Of a stretch of 35,810 nucleotides of DNA, positions 1-9,972 are shown in pieces. The stretch is taken from the NCBI GenBank assembly GCA_040877415.1, contig JBBDNV010000044.1:1-35810 (forward strand), written 5' to 3'. This DNA is from JBBDNV01 sp040877415. Its GTDB lineage: Bacteria; Planctomycetota; Planctomycetia; Pirellulales; PALSA-1355. A program made the position numbers and the translations under genes. Under the pieces are notes generated by a model, which saw only the letters and a list, made by a program, of their open reading frames with translations, did no database searches and was not told the DNA's origin. Each line of letters starts with the position of its first letter. Position 1 is the stretch's first letter.

Positions 1-2323
<2,323 letters not shown>

Positions 2324-2876
2324 CAACGCAATCGCTCAAGGAGCCGGATGGGAAGTGTTGTTCGAGCCGGAACTGGTCCTGCGGGCTGGCTTTGCGCGAG
2401 AAATGCGGGGGATGCCGGCGCTAGGGCGCGACGCCTGGGGGCCCATCTGGACAACTATCGCACAGAGCATGCCAACCTGCAACCAATCATGGCCCGTCTA
2501 AGTTTATCGGCCCAGGTCAAGCAAACGGTTTGCCTGCTTGGACTTGTTTCCATTCACGAGCCCCCGGCCGGCAGCCGGGTTCGCGCGCCCGCGGGTGCTT
2601 TCGCACCCCGAGGGGTGCGGCCTCCATGCAATGCCCCGGCGTGCCGCGTCGTGCCACGCGGTGGCTCGTCCAGCCTTGCTCGACACACGCTGCTTGATAA
2701 GCAAGCAGTAGCACGCGGCAAAACATCAAGTGGGCCCAAGGTTCCCAGCATCGCCATTCGCCGCATTTCGGATAGGGCTCAAGATCGCTACGACCCCAAC
2801 CGATACGAGAATCAGCCACAACCATGCGCGCTCGCTTCGCCTTATCGCGATACTGGGCATACAGACAGGCATTTAT
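2324..2876. other. Intergenic region upstream of metH, hairpin-rich
   Basis: This 553-bp gap separates metH from the divergent cluster. No convincing gene is seen. Perfect dyads are visible. GGGTGC (2593-2598) and GGGGTGC (2612-2618) can each pair with the single GCACCCC at 2603-2609. GCCAC/GTGGC lies at 2653-2665. CTGCTTG/CAAGCAG lies at 2690-2708 with a five-base loop. I looked for SAM-, SAH- and cobalamin-riboswitch core patterns on the minus strand and did not recognise one. The dyads could be a degenerate intergenic repeat or leader structure. Confidence 0.45.
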
Positions 2877-3584
2877 ATGGCTGCCACCACCTCGTCGCAC
2901 GAGCCGATCGGGACACAAAGCCCGGACACCCAAAACCCGGCCGTTGTCAACGTTCGCCGGCCGCATACCTTGCGAGCAGAAATCGCACCGGCCGGGGGCC
3001 AGCCCCACGCGGACCTGCTCGCGATCAACGACGCCCCGCGGCCGCAGACGGCATTGCGGCTGCCCGATTTGGCGGCCATCGTCAGGAATCTGCCCAGCAA
3101 GCAGTTCAAGGTCGGCTCGGTCGCGCAGTGGGCCGGCATCGGCTTAGGCGGCCTCGTGGCCCTGTGGCTCATTTTCGGCGGCGGCCGGCCGCCTGCGCGC
3201 GACGTCAACGATGCCCCGGCTTGGAAGCCGCCGGCCCGCTGGGAATCGGCGCAGCCAGCCTGGAATGGCCCAGGCGACGCTTCCGTATCGCAACCGCCCG
3301 CGGGTCAACCATCGCGCGCCCGTTCCCCTTCCGCGCCGACATTTCCCGATCCGAATCCAAGCGGTCAACCGACGAATCAAAACGAGTCGGCCGCGCCCGA
3401 GCTGCCCGATTGGAACGACCCGAATTGGAACGACTCAGCCAACCGCGCCGCGCCGCCGGCCGCTGCGCCGCGGCCGGAAACGCGCACCGCCCGGCGCCCA
3501 GACGAGCACGCGAATCAGCCGCCGGACGGCTCCCAGCCGGGCAAAGCCCAACCACTTGGTATCACCGTTCCGGTGCCGCAATGA
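2877..3584 (+). CDS. Single-pass membrane protein with Pro-rich C-terminal tail, function unknown
   Basis: I do not recognise the family. With the ATG at 2877 the product is 235 residues: a polar N-terminal part, one membrane segment at about 86-104 (WAGIGLGGLVALWLIFGG), then a low-complexity Pro/Asn/Ala tail with repeated DWNDPNWND-like units. The frame stays open upstream to an earlier possible start at 2730, so the start is uncertain. The 2877 start gives a compact protein with a conventional N-terminus. Its stop overlaps the next gene's start (ATGA at 3581-3584), which implies translational coupling with the CpsD-like protein. By analogy with chain-length regulator/kinase pairs it could be a membrane anchor or adaptor for the P-loop protein. 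That is inference from position only. Confidence 0.7.
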   Translation: MAATTSSHEPIGTQSPDTQNPAVVNVRRPHTLRAEIAPAGGQPHADLLAINDAPRPQTALRLPDLAAIVRNLPSKQFKVGSVAQWAGIGLGGLVALWLIFGGGRPPARDVNDAPAWKPPARWESAQPAWNGPGDASVSQPPAGQPSRARSPSAPTFPDPNPSGQPTNQNESAAPELPDWNDPNWNDSANRAAPPAAAPRPETRTARRPDEHANQPPDGSQPGKAQPLGITVPVPQ

Positions 3585-4585
3585 CGACGCTCGACCGAGC
3601 ATTCATCAAGGCGTTCGAACTTTCGACGGCGCCACAGACGGCGGCCACCCGGAAAGGGGCCGAGGCGCCGCGTCCGCCCAAAGCCGCTCCGGCGAAGCCG
3701 CCGGCCGGCGCGCCGTCGTTCCGCGCGACCGAGCATTCCGACCGTTCCGACCAGCCGCCCGTTGCCCACGACGCGCTTTGCCCGCCGCTTCCGCCGTCGA
3801 GCTTCGCGCCGCGGCCCAAGAATTACGAGTCGTTTCGCGCCTTGTTGGAAATCGATCGCGCGGCCTGGCCGGCGGCTTGCGGCGAGCTGTTGGTGCGCGC
3901 CGGCCGCGACTGGGATCGATTCACCGAACAACTGATCGAGCGGATGGGCCAGGGGCAAAAGTGCGTCGCGGTGGCCAGCATCGCGCGCGGCGACGGCAGC
4001 ACGACCATTTCACTCGCGCTGGCGAAACACATGGCCGCTCGCGGGCTGCGTCCCGTGGTCGTCGATGTCAATCCCCAAAACCCGACGCTCGTAGGCTCGT
4101 GCGGCATTTCAGCCCACAGCGGCTGGGACGATCTGCTCTCCAGCGAGCTGCCGCTGGGCGAGGCGCTGATCACGGCCGTCGAGGACGGCGTGACGCTCTT
4201 GCCCTGGCGCGGCCCGGCGGTGGCCGTTTCGCAGTTGGCCGGCTCGATCCGCGCGCCCGGGATTTTTGGCACGCTGCGCGAGCACTACGACCTGGTGCTG
4301 TTGGACACGATGGCGCTGGTCGGCCAGACGACGATTGCCGACTTCGCGAGTTTCGCCGCCGCCGTTCGCCTGGATGCCTTGTACCTGATTCACAATGTTC
4401 GCACCACGTCGCCCGACGAGTTGATTGCCGCCAGCTCCAAACTCCGCCGGGCCGGTTTGCCGCTGGCCGCCGTGATTGAAAACTTCGTGCCGCCCGCCAG
4501 TTCGGGCGAGCCCGCCGGACCCAACGAATCCAAAGCCGCGCCAGCCCGCGAATTGGCGGCATCCGGCGATTGGCGCTCAGATTGA
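3581..4585 (+). CDS. CpsD/BY-kinase-like P-loop protein with degenerate Walker A
   Basis: This is a 334-residue protein. A Pro/Ala-rich N-terminal linker (about 20-80) precedes a domain of the bacterial tyrosine kinase/ParA-MinD fold. The P-loop region, SIARGDGSTTISLALA (from 133), corresponds to the usual SxxPGEGKSTTAANLA, but Ser140 replaces the nucleotide-binding Lys. The Walker A' strand is VVVDVNPQNP (159-168) and the Walker B strand is LVLLDTM (238-244), where active kinases have IIIDTPP. No C-terminal tyrosine cluster is seen. It probably binds nucleotide weakly or acts as a regulatory pseudo-kinase in polysaccharide assembly. The start overlaps the stop of the preceding TM protein, and an ExeA-like ATPase follows 100 bp later. 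The family call is good; loss of activity is inference. Confidence 0.82.
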   Translation: MTTLDRAFIKAFELSTAPQTAATRKGAEAPRPPKAAPAKPPAGAPSFRATEHSDRSDQPPVAHDALCPPLPPSSFAPRPKNYESFRALLEIDRAAWPAACGELLVRAGRDWDRFTEQLIERMGQGQKCVAVASIARGDGSTTISLALAKHMAARGLRPVVVDVNPQNPTLVGSCGISAHSGWDDLLSSELPLGEALITAVEDGVTLLPWRGPAVAVSQLAGSIRAPGIFGTLREHYDLVLLDTMALVGQTTIADFASFAAAVRLDALYLIHNVRTTSPDELIAASSKLRRAGLPLAAVIENFVPPASSGEPAGPNESKAAPARELAASGDWRSD

Positions 4586-4685
4586 CGAAGGCGCAAGCGA
4601 CGGCGGGCGGGAGCCCGATTCCTACGCGGCCCCGGCTCACCCAAAGATCAACCTCAAAATCCATAACCGGCAAAGGTCACACGCG

Positions 4686-5507
4686 ATGTACGAGGCATAT
4701 TGGCAGTTGCACTCGCGGCCGTTCGAAAACTGCCCCGACGCGCGGTTTTACTATCCGAGCGAAGTGCACCAGGGCGCTCTGCTCAAATTGCGCTACGCGG
4801 TGGAAAACCACCGCGGGGCCGCCCTGTTGGCCGGGGCCGCCGGAGTCGGCAAGACGCTCTTGATCCATTCGCTCAGGCGGCAGCTAGGCGAGTCGTTTTC
4901 GCCGTTTGTCCATATCGTGTTTCCCAAAATGTCCCAGAGCGAATTGCTGGCCTATCTGGCCGCCGAGCTGGGGGCCGTCGAGGGCGGGGCGTCGGCGGTG
5001 CCGCTCGACGAAAGCTTGCGCCGGCTCGCGCGCTTTTTCCTGGAGAATTCGCGGCGCGAATGCCACGCGGTGATCGCCATCGACGAAGCCCAATTGCTGC
5101 TCGACACCGAGGCGCTTGAGATTTTGCACCTGCTGTTGAACATCGAGGCCCCCACGCGGCCGCCGCTGACGTTGATTCTGGCCGGCCAGCCGAAATTGCT
5201 GCCGGCGCTGGCGCGCCTGCCCGGTTTGGAGGCCCGCTTGGGCGTCAAGTGTTTGCTGCGGCCGTTCGGACTGGAAGAGACGGCCAGCTACGTGAACCAC
5301 CGCATGACGGCCGCGGGCGCTGCGCGCGAAATCTTCACCGCCGAAGCGCTCACCAGCTTGCACCGGCTGACCGGCGGCAATCCACGCCGCGTCAACCGCC
5401 TGTGCGACCTGGCGCTGTTGATCGGCTACGCCGAAGAGCAGGTGCGGATCAACGCCCCGCAAATCGAAGCCGTTTCGAACGAGCTGGTGACCGTCGCCCC
5501 CGAATGA
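4686..5507 (+). CDS. ExeA-like AAA ATPase
   Basis: This 273-residue ATPase belongs to the ExeA/general secretion pathway A family, which also includes ATPases of polysaccharide and exosortase loci. It opens with the typical MYEAYWQLHSRPFENCPD, has Walker A GAAGVGKT at 50-57 and Walker B AVIAIDEA at 128-135. A sensor/arginine region with GGNPRRVNRLCD lies near the C-terminus. It lacks the peptidoglycan-binding and membrane domains of full ExeA, so it is a short cytoplasmic form. The ATG at 4686 is preceded by AAAGG and matches the family start; the frame stays open upstream. It lies 100 bp downstream of the CpsD-like gene on the same strand, and the two families are often neighbours in exopolysaccharide loci. 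Its partner and substrate are unknown. Confidence 0.88.
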   Translation: MYEAYWQLHSRPFENCPDARFYYPSEVHQGALLKLRYAVENHRGAALLAGAAGVGKTLLIHSLRRQLGESFSPFVHIVFPKMSQSELLAYLAAELGAVEGGASAVPLDESLRRLARFFLENSRRECHAVIAIDEAQLLLDTEALEILHLLLNIEAPTRPPLTLILAGQPKLLPALARLPGLEARLGVKCLLRPFGLEETASYVNHRMTAAGAAREIFTAEALTSLHRLTGGNPRRVNRLCDLALLIGYAEEQVRINAPQIEAVSNELVTVAPE

Positions 5508-5653
5508 TGACACTCGATCATCGCATCGGGACGAGTAGAACCGCGGAGGCCGAAGCGGATTCGCTATTCCTGCCTCCCTCCGCGTCCTCGGCGGTAAACG
5601 TCAACACTCCCCGTCCCTGGTTGTGAATTTCCCGTTGCTCTAGAATTCCCGGG

Positions 5654-7258
5654 GTGCATACCAACTCTCGCTCGCGCGACTTTCTCGCCGCCTGTGCGGT
5701 GGCGCTCTTTTGCGCCGGCCTGCTGCTCGCCACTAGCGGCCCGCTGCCCATCGTCTGGGACGAAGGCGATACGATCGCCCGGGCTGAGTCGATTGCCGGC
5801 CTCGCCAACCGCCCCGCAGCCGGCAGTCCGCGGCAATTCGTGGCACTGGTGCGAGACGAAGCGCATTGGCCATACACGACCCGGCGCGAAGGCCATCCAC
5901 CGCTGGCCGGGATCGTGATTGCCTTCGGAAGTTCGCTCGCGCCGGCATGGCTCGACCCGCTGGCCCAATTCCGTCTGGGGCCGATCGTCTTGTTCTCGCT
6001 GGCCCTCGGCGCCCTGTTCTACCGGCTCGGGCGCGATTACCGCGCGTGGCCGGTGAGCGTGGTGGCCGTGACGGTTTTGTTGACCATGCCGCGGCTGTTT
6101 GCCCATGCTCATTTCGCCACGCTCGACGGTCCATTGACGGCCACGTGGTTGTTGGCGTGGTCGGCCTTTGTGCCCGCTTGCCGTAAATGGTGGTTCGCGC
6201 CTTTGTTCGGCCTGGCGCTGGGCTTGACGTTTTGCGCCAAATTCACCGGCTGGCTGGCCCCCCTGCCCTTCGTCGCTTGGGCCATCCTCTATCGCGATCG
6301 CGGGGCGCTGGTGGCCCTGGCCCTCGGCGTGCCGATTGCCGTGGGCGTCTTCGTGGCGCTCAATCCGCCCTTGTGGAGTCACCCGCTCGACGGCCTGCGC
6401 ACCTTCTTCGACTTGAACCTGCACCGCGATCGAGCCGGGCTGAACATCTCGACGCAGTTTTTTGGGCGGATGTACAACCTCGACCATCCGCTGCCCTGGT
6501 ACAACACGCTGGTGTGGACGGCGATCACCGTCTCGCCCCTGTGCTTGTTGTTCGGCTGCCTGGGCATCGTCGCCACATTGCGCCGCTGGCGCAGCGATCC
6601 GCTCTCGATGCTCCTGGTATTCCAATGGGCCACGCTGGTTATCGTGCGAGCCTTCCCTTTTGCCCCGCCGCACGACGCCGAGCGTCTCTTCCTGCCGAGC
6701 TTTGCCTTTTTCGCCGCCCTGGCCGGCGTGGGGGCCGGCCGCGCTTTGTACCGCAACTCCCTGTTGCAAGGCGACCGCATTATTGCCCAAGGCTGGGCCA
6801 AAGTGGCGATCGTCCTGGCTCTGGCCGCCGCCATGTTCGACGCCGTCAGCTATTTCCCGCACAACCTTTCCTACTACAGCCGCCTGATCGGCGGCCTGCG
6901 GGGCGCCGCCTACTTGCGCATGGAGCCCACCTATTACTGGGACTCCCTCGACCGCCAAACCCTGGCCTGGCTCGCCGACCATACGGCCGCCGACGAAAAG
7001 ATCTTGTTCGCCTCCTACCCGCCCCGCAATCTCGAGCTGCTCGCGCGCTTTGGCCTTCTGGCTCACCTTCCCACCGATCGGGGCAGCTTCCGCTGGTACG
7101 TCCTCCAGCGCCGCCCAAGCGCCCACCACCCGGCCGACCTCTGGCTCATCGAAAACGCAAAGCCCGCCTTCCAAAACACCTTCGCCGGCGTGTCCCTCCT
7201 CGACGTCTATTCCTACGCCGACTACCAGCGCGCGAATTCCCTCTCTCAAGCACGGTAG
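5654..7258 (+). CDS. GT39-type (ArnT/PMT-like) membrane glycosyltransferase
   Basis: This is a polytopic GT-C glycosyltransferase of 534 residues, expected to use a polyprenyl-phosphate sugar donor at the outer face of the membrane. Family marks are a first TM (about 10-30), an acidic pair in the first external loop (Asp36-Glu37 in VWDEGD), His81 in GHPPLAG, and about ten further hydrophobic segments. A soluble C-terminal tail ends in DVYSYADYQRANSLSQAR. The start is a GTG at 5654 with only a weak upstream purine run. It follows the ExeA-like gene by 146 bp on the same strand, compatible with a role in surface polysaccharide or protein glycosylation. The last 55 bases of the coding region, plus three beyond it, recur at 9691-9748. 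Confidence 0.87.
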   Translation: MHTNSRSRDFLAACAVALFCAGLLLATSGPLPIVWDEGDTIARAESIAGLANRPAAGSPRQFVALVRDEAHWPYTTRREGHPPLAGIVIAFGSSLAPAWLDPLAQFRLGPIVLFSLALGALFYRLGRDYRAWPVSVVAVTVLLTMPRLFAHAHFATLDGPLTATWLLAWSAFVPACRKWWFAPLFGLALGLTFCAKFTGWLAPLPFVAWAILYRDRGALVALALGVPIAVGVFVALNPPLWSHPLDGLRTFFDLNLHRDRAGLNISTQFFGRMYNLDHPLPWYNTLVWTAITVSPLCLLFGCLGIVATLRRWRSDPLSMLLVFQWATLVIVRAFPFAPPHDAERLFLPSFAFFAALAGVGAGRALYRNSLLQGDRIIAQGWAKVAIVLALAAAMFDAVSYFPHNLSYYSRLIGGLRGAAYLRMEPTYYWDSLDRQTLAWLADHTAADEKILFASYPPRNLELLARFGLLAHLPTDRGSFRWYVLQRRPSAHHPADLWLIENAKPAFQNTFAGVSLLDVYSYADYQRANSLSQAR

Positions 7259-7260
7259 AG
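7203..7260 (+). repeat. 58-bp direct repeat, copy A (3' end of glycosyltransferase gene)
   Basis: This copy encodes the last residues of the glycosyltransferase plus its stop. It matches 9691-9748 in the same orientation at 53 of 58 positions by eye. The two copies flank the polyphenol oxidase cassette, 2,488 bp apart. Confidence 0.9.
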
Positions 7261-7370
7261 GCCAGGGTGAGGGCGAAATGACGCCACCTCGCACACGTCA
7301 CCGAATCCGAGGCCCTTCGACCGTGGTTGTGAGTTTCGCATGAAGATCGCAGTTTTCTGTGTGCAAAAGA

Positions 7371-7398
7371 TTGACATTCACGGAAAACTTGCAAAAAT
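7371..7398 (+). promoter_or_regulatory. Candidate promoter of the polyphenol oxidase gene
   Basis: TTGACA (7371-7376) matches the consensus -35 fully. AAAAAT (7393-7398), 16 bp downstream, is a weak -10 (4 of 6). This gives a leader of about 120 nt. The -35 is strong and the -10 doubtful. Confidence 0.4.
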
Positions 7399-7435
7399 GA
7401 GCGCCTACTATCGGGCTGTATGAAACCGCTCATTT
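7395..7435 (+). promoter_or_regulatory. 9-bp perfect inverted repeat in the polyphenol oxidase leader
   Basis: AAATGAGCG (7395-7403) and CGCTCATTT (7427-7435) are perfect reverse complements separated by 23 bp. The left arm overlaps the candidate -10 and the right arm lies in the predicted leader. A 10-bp palindrome, GATTCGAATC, follows at 7464-7473. These could be operator half-sites or a leader hairpin. Confidence 0.5.
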
Positions 7436-7526
7436 CGGGCAGTTTGCTGAGAAATCGCCCGCTGATTCGAATCAAGTTCGCAGTCGGTATCTCCGCTTCA
7501 CTGCTCCAACTACAGGAGGATGTTCG

Positions 7527-8945
7527 ATGCTGAACTGTCAACCAAATCGGCGTCAGTTTATTTCGACCTTGTCCGCCGGCGCAGTCGTCGCCGGGTTGGG
7601 CCGATCTGCGACGGCGTACTTTCAGCCGCCCAAAGTCCGCACACGGAAGGATGTCTCGCGACTGAACACAAACAGTCCCGAAATCAAGGCCTATCGAATG
7701 GCCGTCGACAAGATGCGGCAGCTCCCCGATACGAACGCGCTGAGCTGGCGTAGGCAGGCGTTCATTCACGGCCGCAATGATCAGTTCACGAATTGCCAAC
7801 ACGGGAGCTGGTATTTCCATCCTTGGCATCGGGCCTACCTGCACTACTTCGAGGAAATCATCCGCGAGCTGAGCGAAGATGAAAGCTTCGCCCTGCCCTA
7901 CTGGAACTGGTCCCAGACCCGGTCGATCCCCGCCTTCTTTTACGGTGCCGGTAACCCACTCAACGACGACACGCGCGTGGCCAGCCAGAAAGACCAGATC
8001 TCCGACGATGAAGTGCAGGAATTCGTAGGGGCGGACGTCGTGGGACGAATCATTCGCAACCGCGACTACGCAAGCTTTGGCGGCGAACCAAATTCGAGCG
8101 GCGACGATGAAAATACGCCACACAACTTTATTCATCGCTGGGTGGGGTTTCGCCCCGGCCGACCCCCCGGAAACATGGTGCGTGGTCAGTCGCCTCTGGA
8201 TCCGATCTTCTGGCTGCACCACTCGAATATCGACCGTCACTTTTCCAACTGGTTGGCGCTGGGCCATGCTCCACCGAGCGACAAAAACTGGTTGGACCGG
8301 GGTTTCGCCCACTTTTTCGACCGCCAAGGCACGGCCACCGGAGGCAACCTGACGGTTCGCAAGATGCTGAAATCGGAGGACCTTGGCTACGACTACGAGG
8401 ATTTCGACGTGACGCCGCCAACGCCCGTTCCACCGTCGCGGACTGGAACCGTGCTCGCGAAACTGGTGGCCGGCCGCGCCATGCTGACCAACCGCATCGC
8501 CCCGTTCGCGAGTGCTCCGCTTTCGGACGCAAGCGCGCTCAAAGCATGGCGCGCGGTTGCGGCAGATCAAGGAGCGAATCAATCGGTCCGCCTGCGGATC
8601 AAGAACCTGAACGCCCCCATGAGGCAAGAGGATCAGAACGTCTCCATCCGCGTGTTTGTCAATTGCCTCGATCCTTCGCCCGAGACGCCGATCACGGATC
8701 CGACTTATGCTGGCAGCTTTACGTTCTTCGACCTGCCGCACGAAAACGATGATCATCATCCGTCGGGCGTTGTCCTGGACGCCACGTCCGCTTTCCGGCG
8801 CGTGTATGGTGGCCGACCCGTGGATGCGAATGAAAGCGTACGGGTGGGCCTCGTGTCGGTTCCCCTGTTTGGCGAAGGCGAGGGGGGTGTCCTCAAGGAA
8901 GTCGATCCCCGACAAGTGGAGATTGAGGTGCTCAGCTACGTTTGA
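7527..8945 (+). CDS. Polyphenol oxidase (tyrosinase/catechol oxidase) of plant-type architecture
   Basis: This type-3 copper enzyme of 472 residues is expected to oxidise phenols or catechols to quinones with O2. The N-terminus carries a twin-arginine signal (NRRQFIST then a hydrophobic run), so export as a folded protein is likely. CuA ligands are His81, His92 and His101 (HPWHRAYL). Cys90 sits two residues before His92, the C-x-H spacing of the Cys-His thioether. CuB ligands are His199 and His203 (PHNFIHRW) plus His231 or His232 (DPIFWLHHSNIDR). A DWL-like segment (KNWLDRGFAHFFD, about 254-266) and a KFDV-like C-terminal domain (about 350-472, with TPITDPTYAGS) complete the plant polyphenol oxidase layout. 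AGGAGG at 7514-7519 fixes the ATG at 7527. The next gene encodes a free KFDV-like lipoprotein. The physiological substrate is not evident. Confidence 0.94.
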   Translation: MLNCQPNRRQFISTLSAGAVVAGLGRSATAYFQPPKVRTRKDVSRLNTNSPEIKAYRMAVDKMRQLPDTNALSWRRQAFIHGRNDQFTNCQHGSWYFHPWHRAYLHYFEEIIRELSEDESFALPYWNWSQTRSIPAFFYGAGNPLNDDTRVASQKDQISDDEVQEFVGADVVGRIIRNRDYASFGGEPNSSGDDENTPHNFIHRWVGFRPGRPPGNMVRGQSPLDPIFWLHHSNIDRHFSNWLALGHAPPSDKNWLDRGFAHFFDRQGTATGGNLTVRKMLKSEDLGYDYEDFDVTPPTPVPPSRTGTVLAKLVAGRAMLTNRIAPFASAPLSDASALKAWRAVAADQGANQSVRLRIKNLNAPMRQEDQNVSIRVFVNCLDPSPETPITDPTYAGSFTFFDLPHENDDHHPSGVVLDATSAFRRVYGGRPVDANESVRVGLVSVPLFGEGEGGVLKEVDPRQVEIEVLSYV

Positions 8946-9106
8946 ACAGGTTGCGACGGGGGGCCACCGGGGCGGGGGCGCCCTGCCGACGCGACACATG
9001 TTGCCGAAAGAAGCGCTGTGCGCATAGAATTCGCTTGACGGCGAATTGGGCAAACCCATTGCGATGCCGGTCCTCTCGAAGCACCACTTCCCTGCGGAGT
9101 TGGCTT

Positions 9107-9664
9107 ATGCGATGCATGATGCACCTCCTCCTGGCCGGAGCCGTCCTCGCCTCGGCCGCAATGGCCTGCCACAAGAGCGATGCCGACGCCCCGATGAAGA
9201 AACCCGTGTCGATTACCGGCGAGCCAACCACGGTGCAAGTCGAGCTCGGGGAGGACAACGAATCGCGAATTCGCATTGCCCAGGCGGTCGATCACCAAGA
9301 GACGCCAACCGTGCGACTGCGGCTGCGCGGGATCGAGGTGCCGCAGGGCGTCGTCGACTTAAAAGGCCTGCGGATTTTTGTGGGAGATCGTTCGGTGAGT
9401 TTGAAAACTCCCATCAAGAATCCACACTACGCCGGCAGCCTCGTCCTCGATCCCTTGCAAAGGCGGCAAAACATCACGCTAAACATCGGGGAGACCATCG
9501 CTAATCTGACCCGTCGCGGTCAGCTCGACCTTCGCAAGCAAGCGTCGCTCGATATCACATTTGTGCCGGTACCGTACGACACCCGCTCCCCGACGCTGGA
9601 GCATTTCCGTCTGAACATCGAATCCGTGGAATTGAACGTTCCGGCGGGAATCGAAAATCACTGA
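9107..9664 (+). CDS. Small lipoprotein resembling a stand-alone KFDV (polyphenol oxidase C-terminal) domain
   Basis: The product has 185 residues. MRCMMHLLLAGAVLASAAMAC is a short lipoprotein-type signal with Cys21 as the likely lipidated residue. The start is supported by CGGAG at 9094-9098; the frame remains open upstream. The mature part parallels the C-terminal domain of the adjacent polyphenol oxidase. VRLR at 69-72 and TPIKNPHYAGS at 101-111 match VRLR at 354-357 and TPITDPTYAGS at 387-397 of the enzyme, with almost the same spacing (32 versus 33 residues). Both then end in VPVPY/VSVPL and VELNV/VEIEVL. In plant enzymes this domain shields the active site until it is removed. A membrane-anchored inhibitor, docking or copper-loading partner is therefore plausible, by inference. 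It starts 161 bp after the oxidase on the same strand. Confidence 0.8.
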   Translation: MRCMMHLLLAGAVLASAAMACHKSDADAPMKKPVSITGEPTTVQVELGEDNESRIRIAQAVDHQETPTVRLRLRGIEVPQGVVDLKGLRIFVGDRSVSLKTPIKNPHYAGSLVLDPLQRRQNITLNIGETIANLTRRGQLDLRKQASLDITFVPVPYDTRSPTLEHFRLNIESVELNVPAGIENH

Positions 9665-9690
9665 CTCCGAAAGCGGTCCCCTTCTCGTGC

Positions 9691-9748
9691 ACGTCTATTC
9701 CTACGCCGACTATTAGCGCGCGAATTCCCTCGCCCAAGCGCGGTAGAG
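9691..9748 (+). repeat. 58-bp direct repeat, copy B (remnant of glycosyltransferase 3' end)
   Basis: This matches 7203-7260 with five substitutions. In the corresponding frame it reads VYSYADY and then a TAG stop where copy A has Gln, so it is not the end of an intact gene. The preceding in-frame residues show only faint resemblance to the glycosyltransferase. The rest of the 9665-9972 gap holds no gene that I can recognise, only G-runs near 9830-9855 and the leader of the next gene. Confidence 0.88.
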
Positions 9749-9972
9749 CGCAGGCCCTCGGGCACTACGTCGCACGGTCCCCCTCTTGATGCGCCCCAGA
9801 GGCATCGTTGCAGGGAGGGTATCTGGAAACGGAGGGGGCCGGGAAAAAAGGGGGGATTTTCGATTCGCAGCTAACTACACGCTCCAGGGGTTGATAAGAT
9901 ATCGAGACTTTGCGCCTGGATTGGTTTCAGGCGGACCACAACCGGGAAATGACTGATCAGGGAGAAGTTCTA

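Noticed and set aside
2324..2876. Possible SAM or cobalamin riboswitch before metH
   Set aside because: No core motif of either class could be recognised on the minus strand.
5564..7294. 576-codon open frame antisense to the glycosyltransferase
   Set aside because: Gln/Gly/Arg-rich without domains; its similarity to a short minus-strand frame near 9555-9737 comes only from the 58-bp direct repeat.
7259..9972. Insertion sequence carrying the oxidase cassette
   Set aside because: No transposase, terminal inverted repeats or short target duplication are visible; only the 58-bp gene-derived direct repeats.
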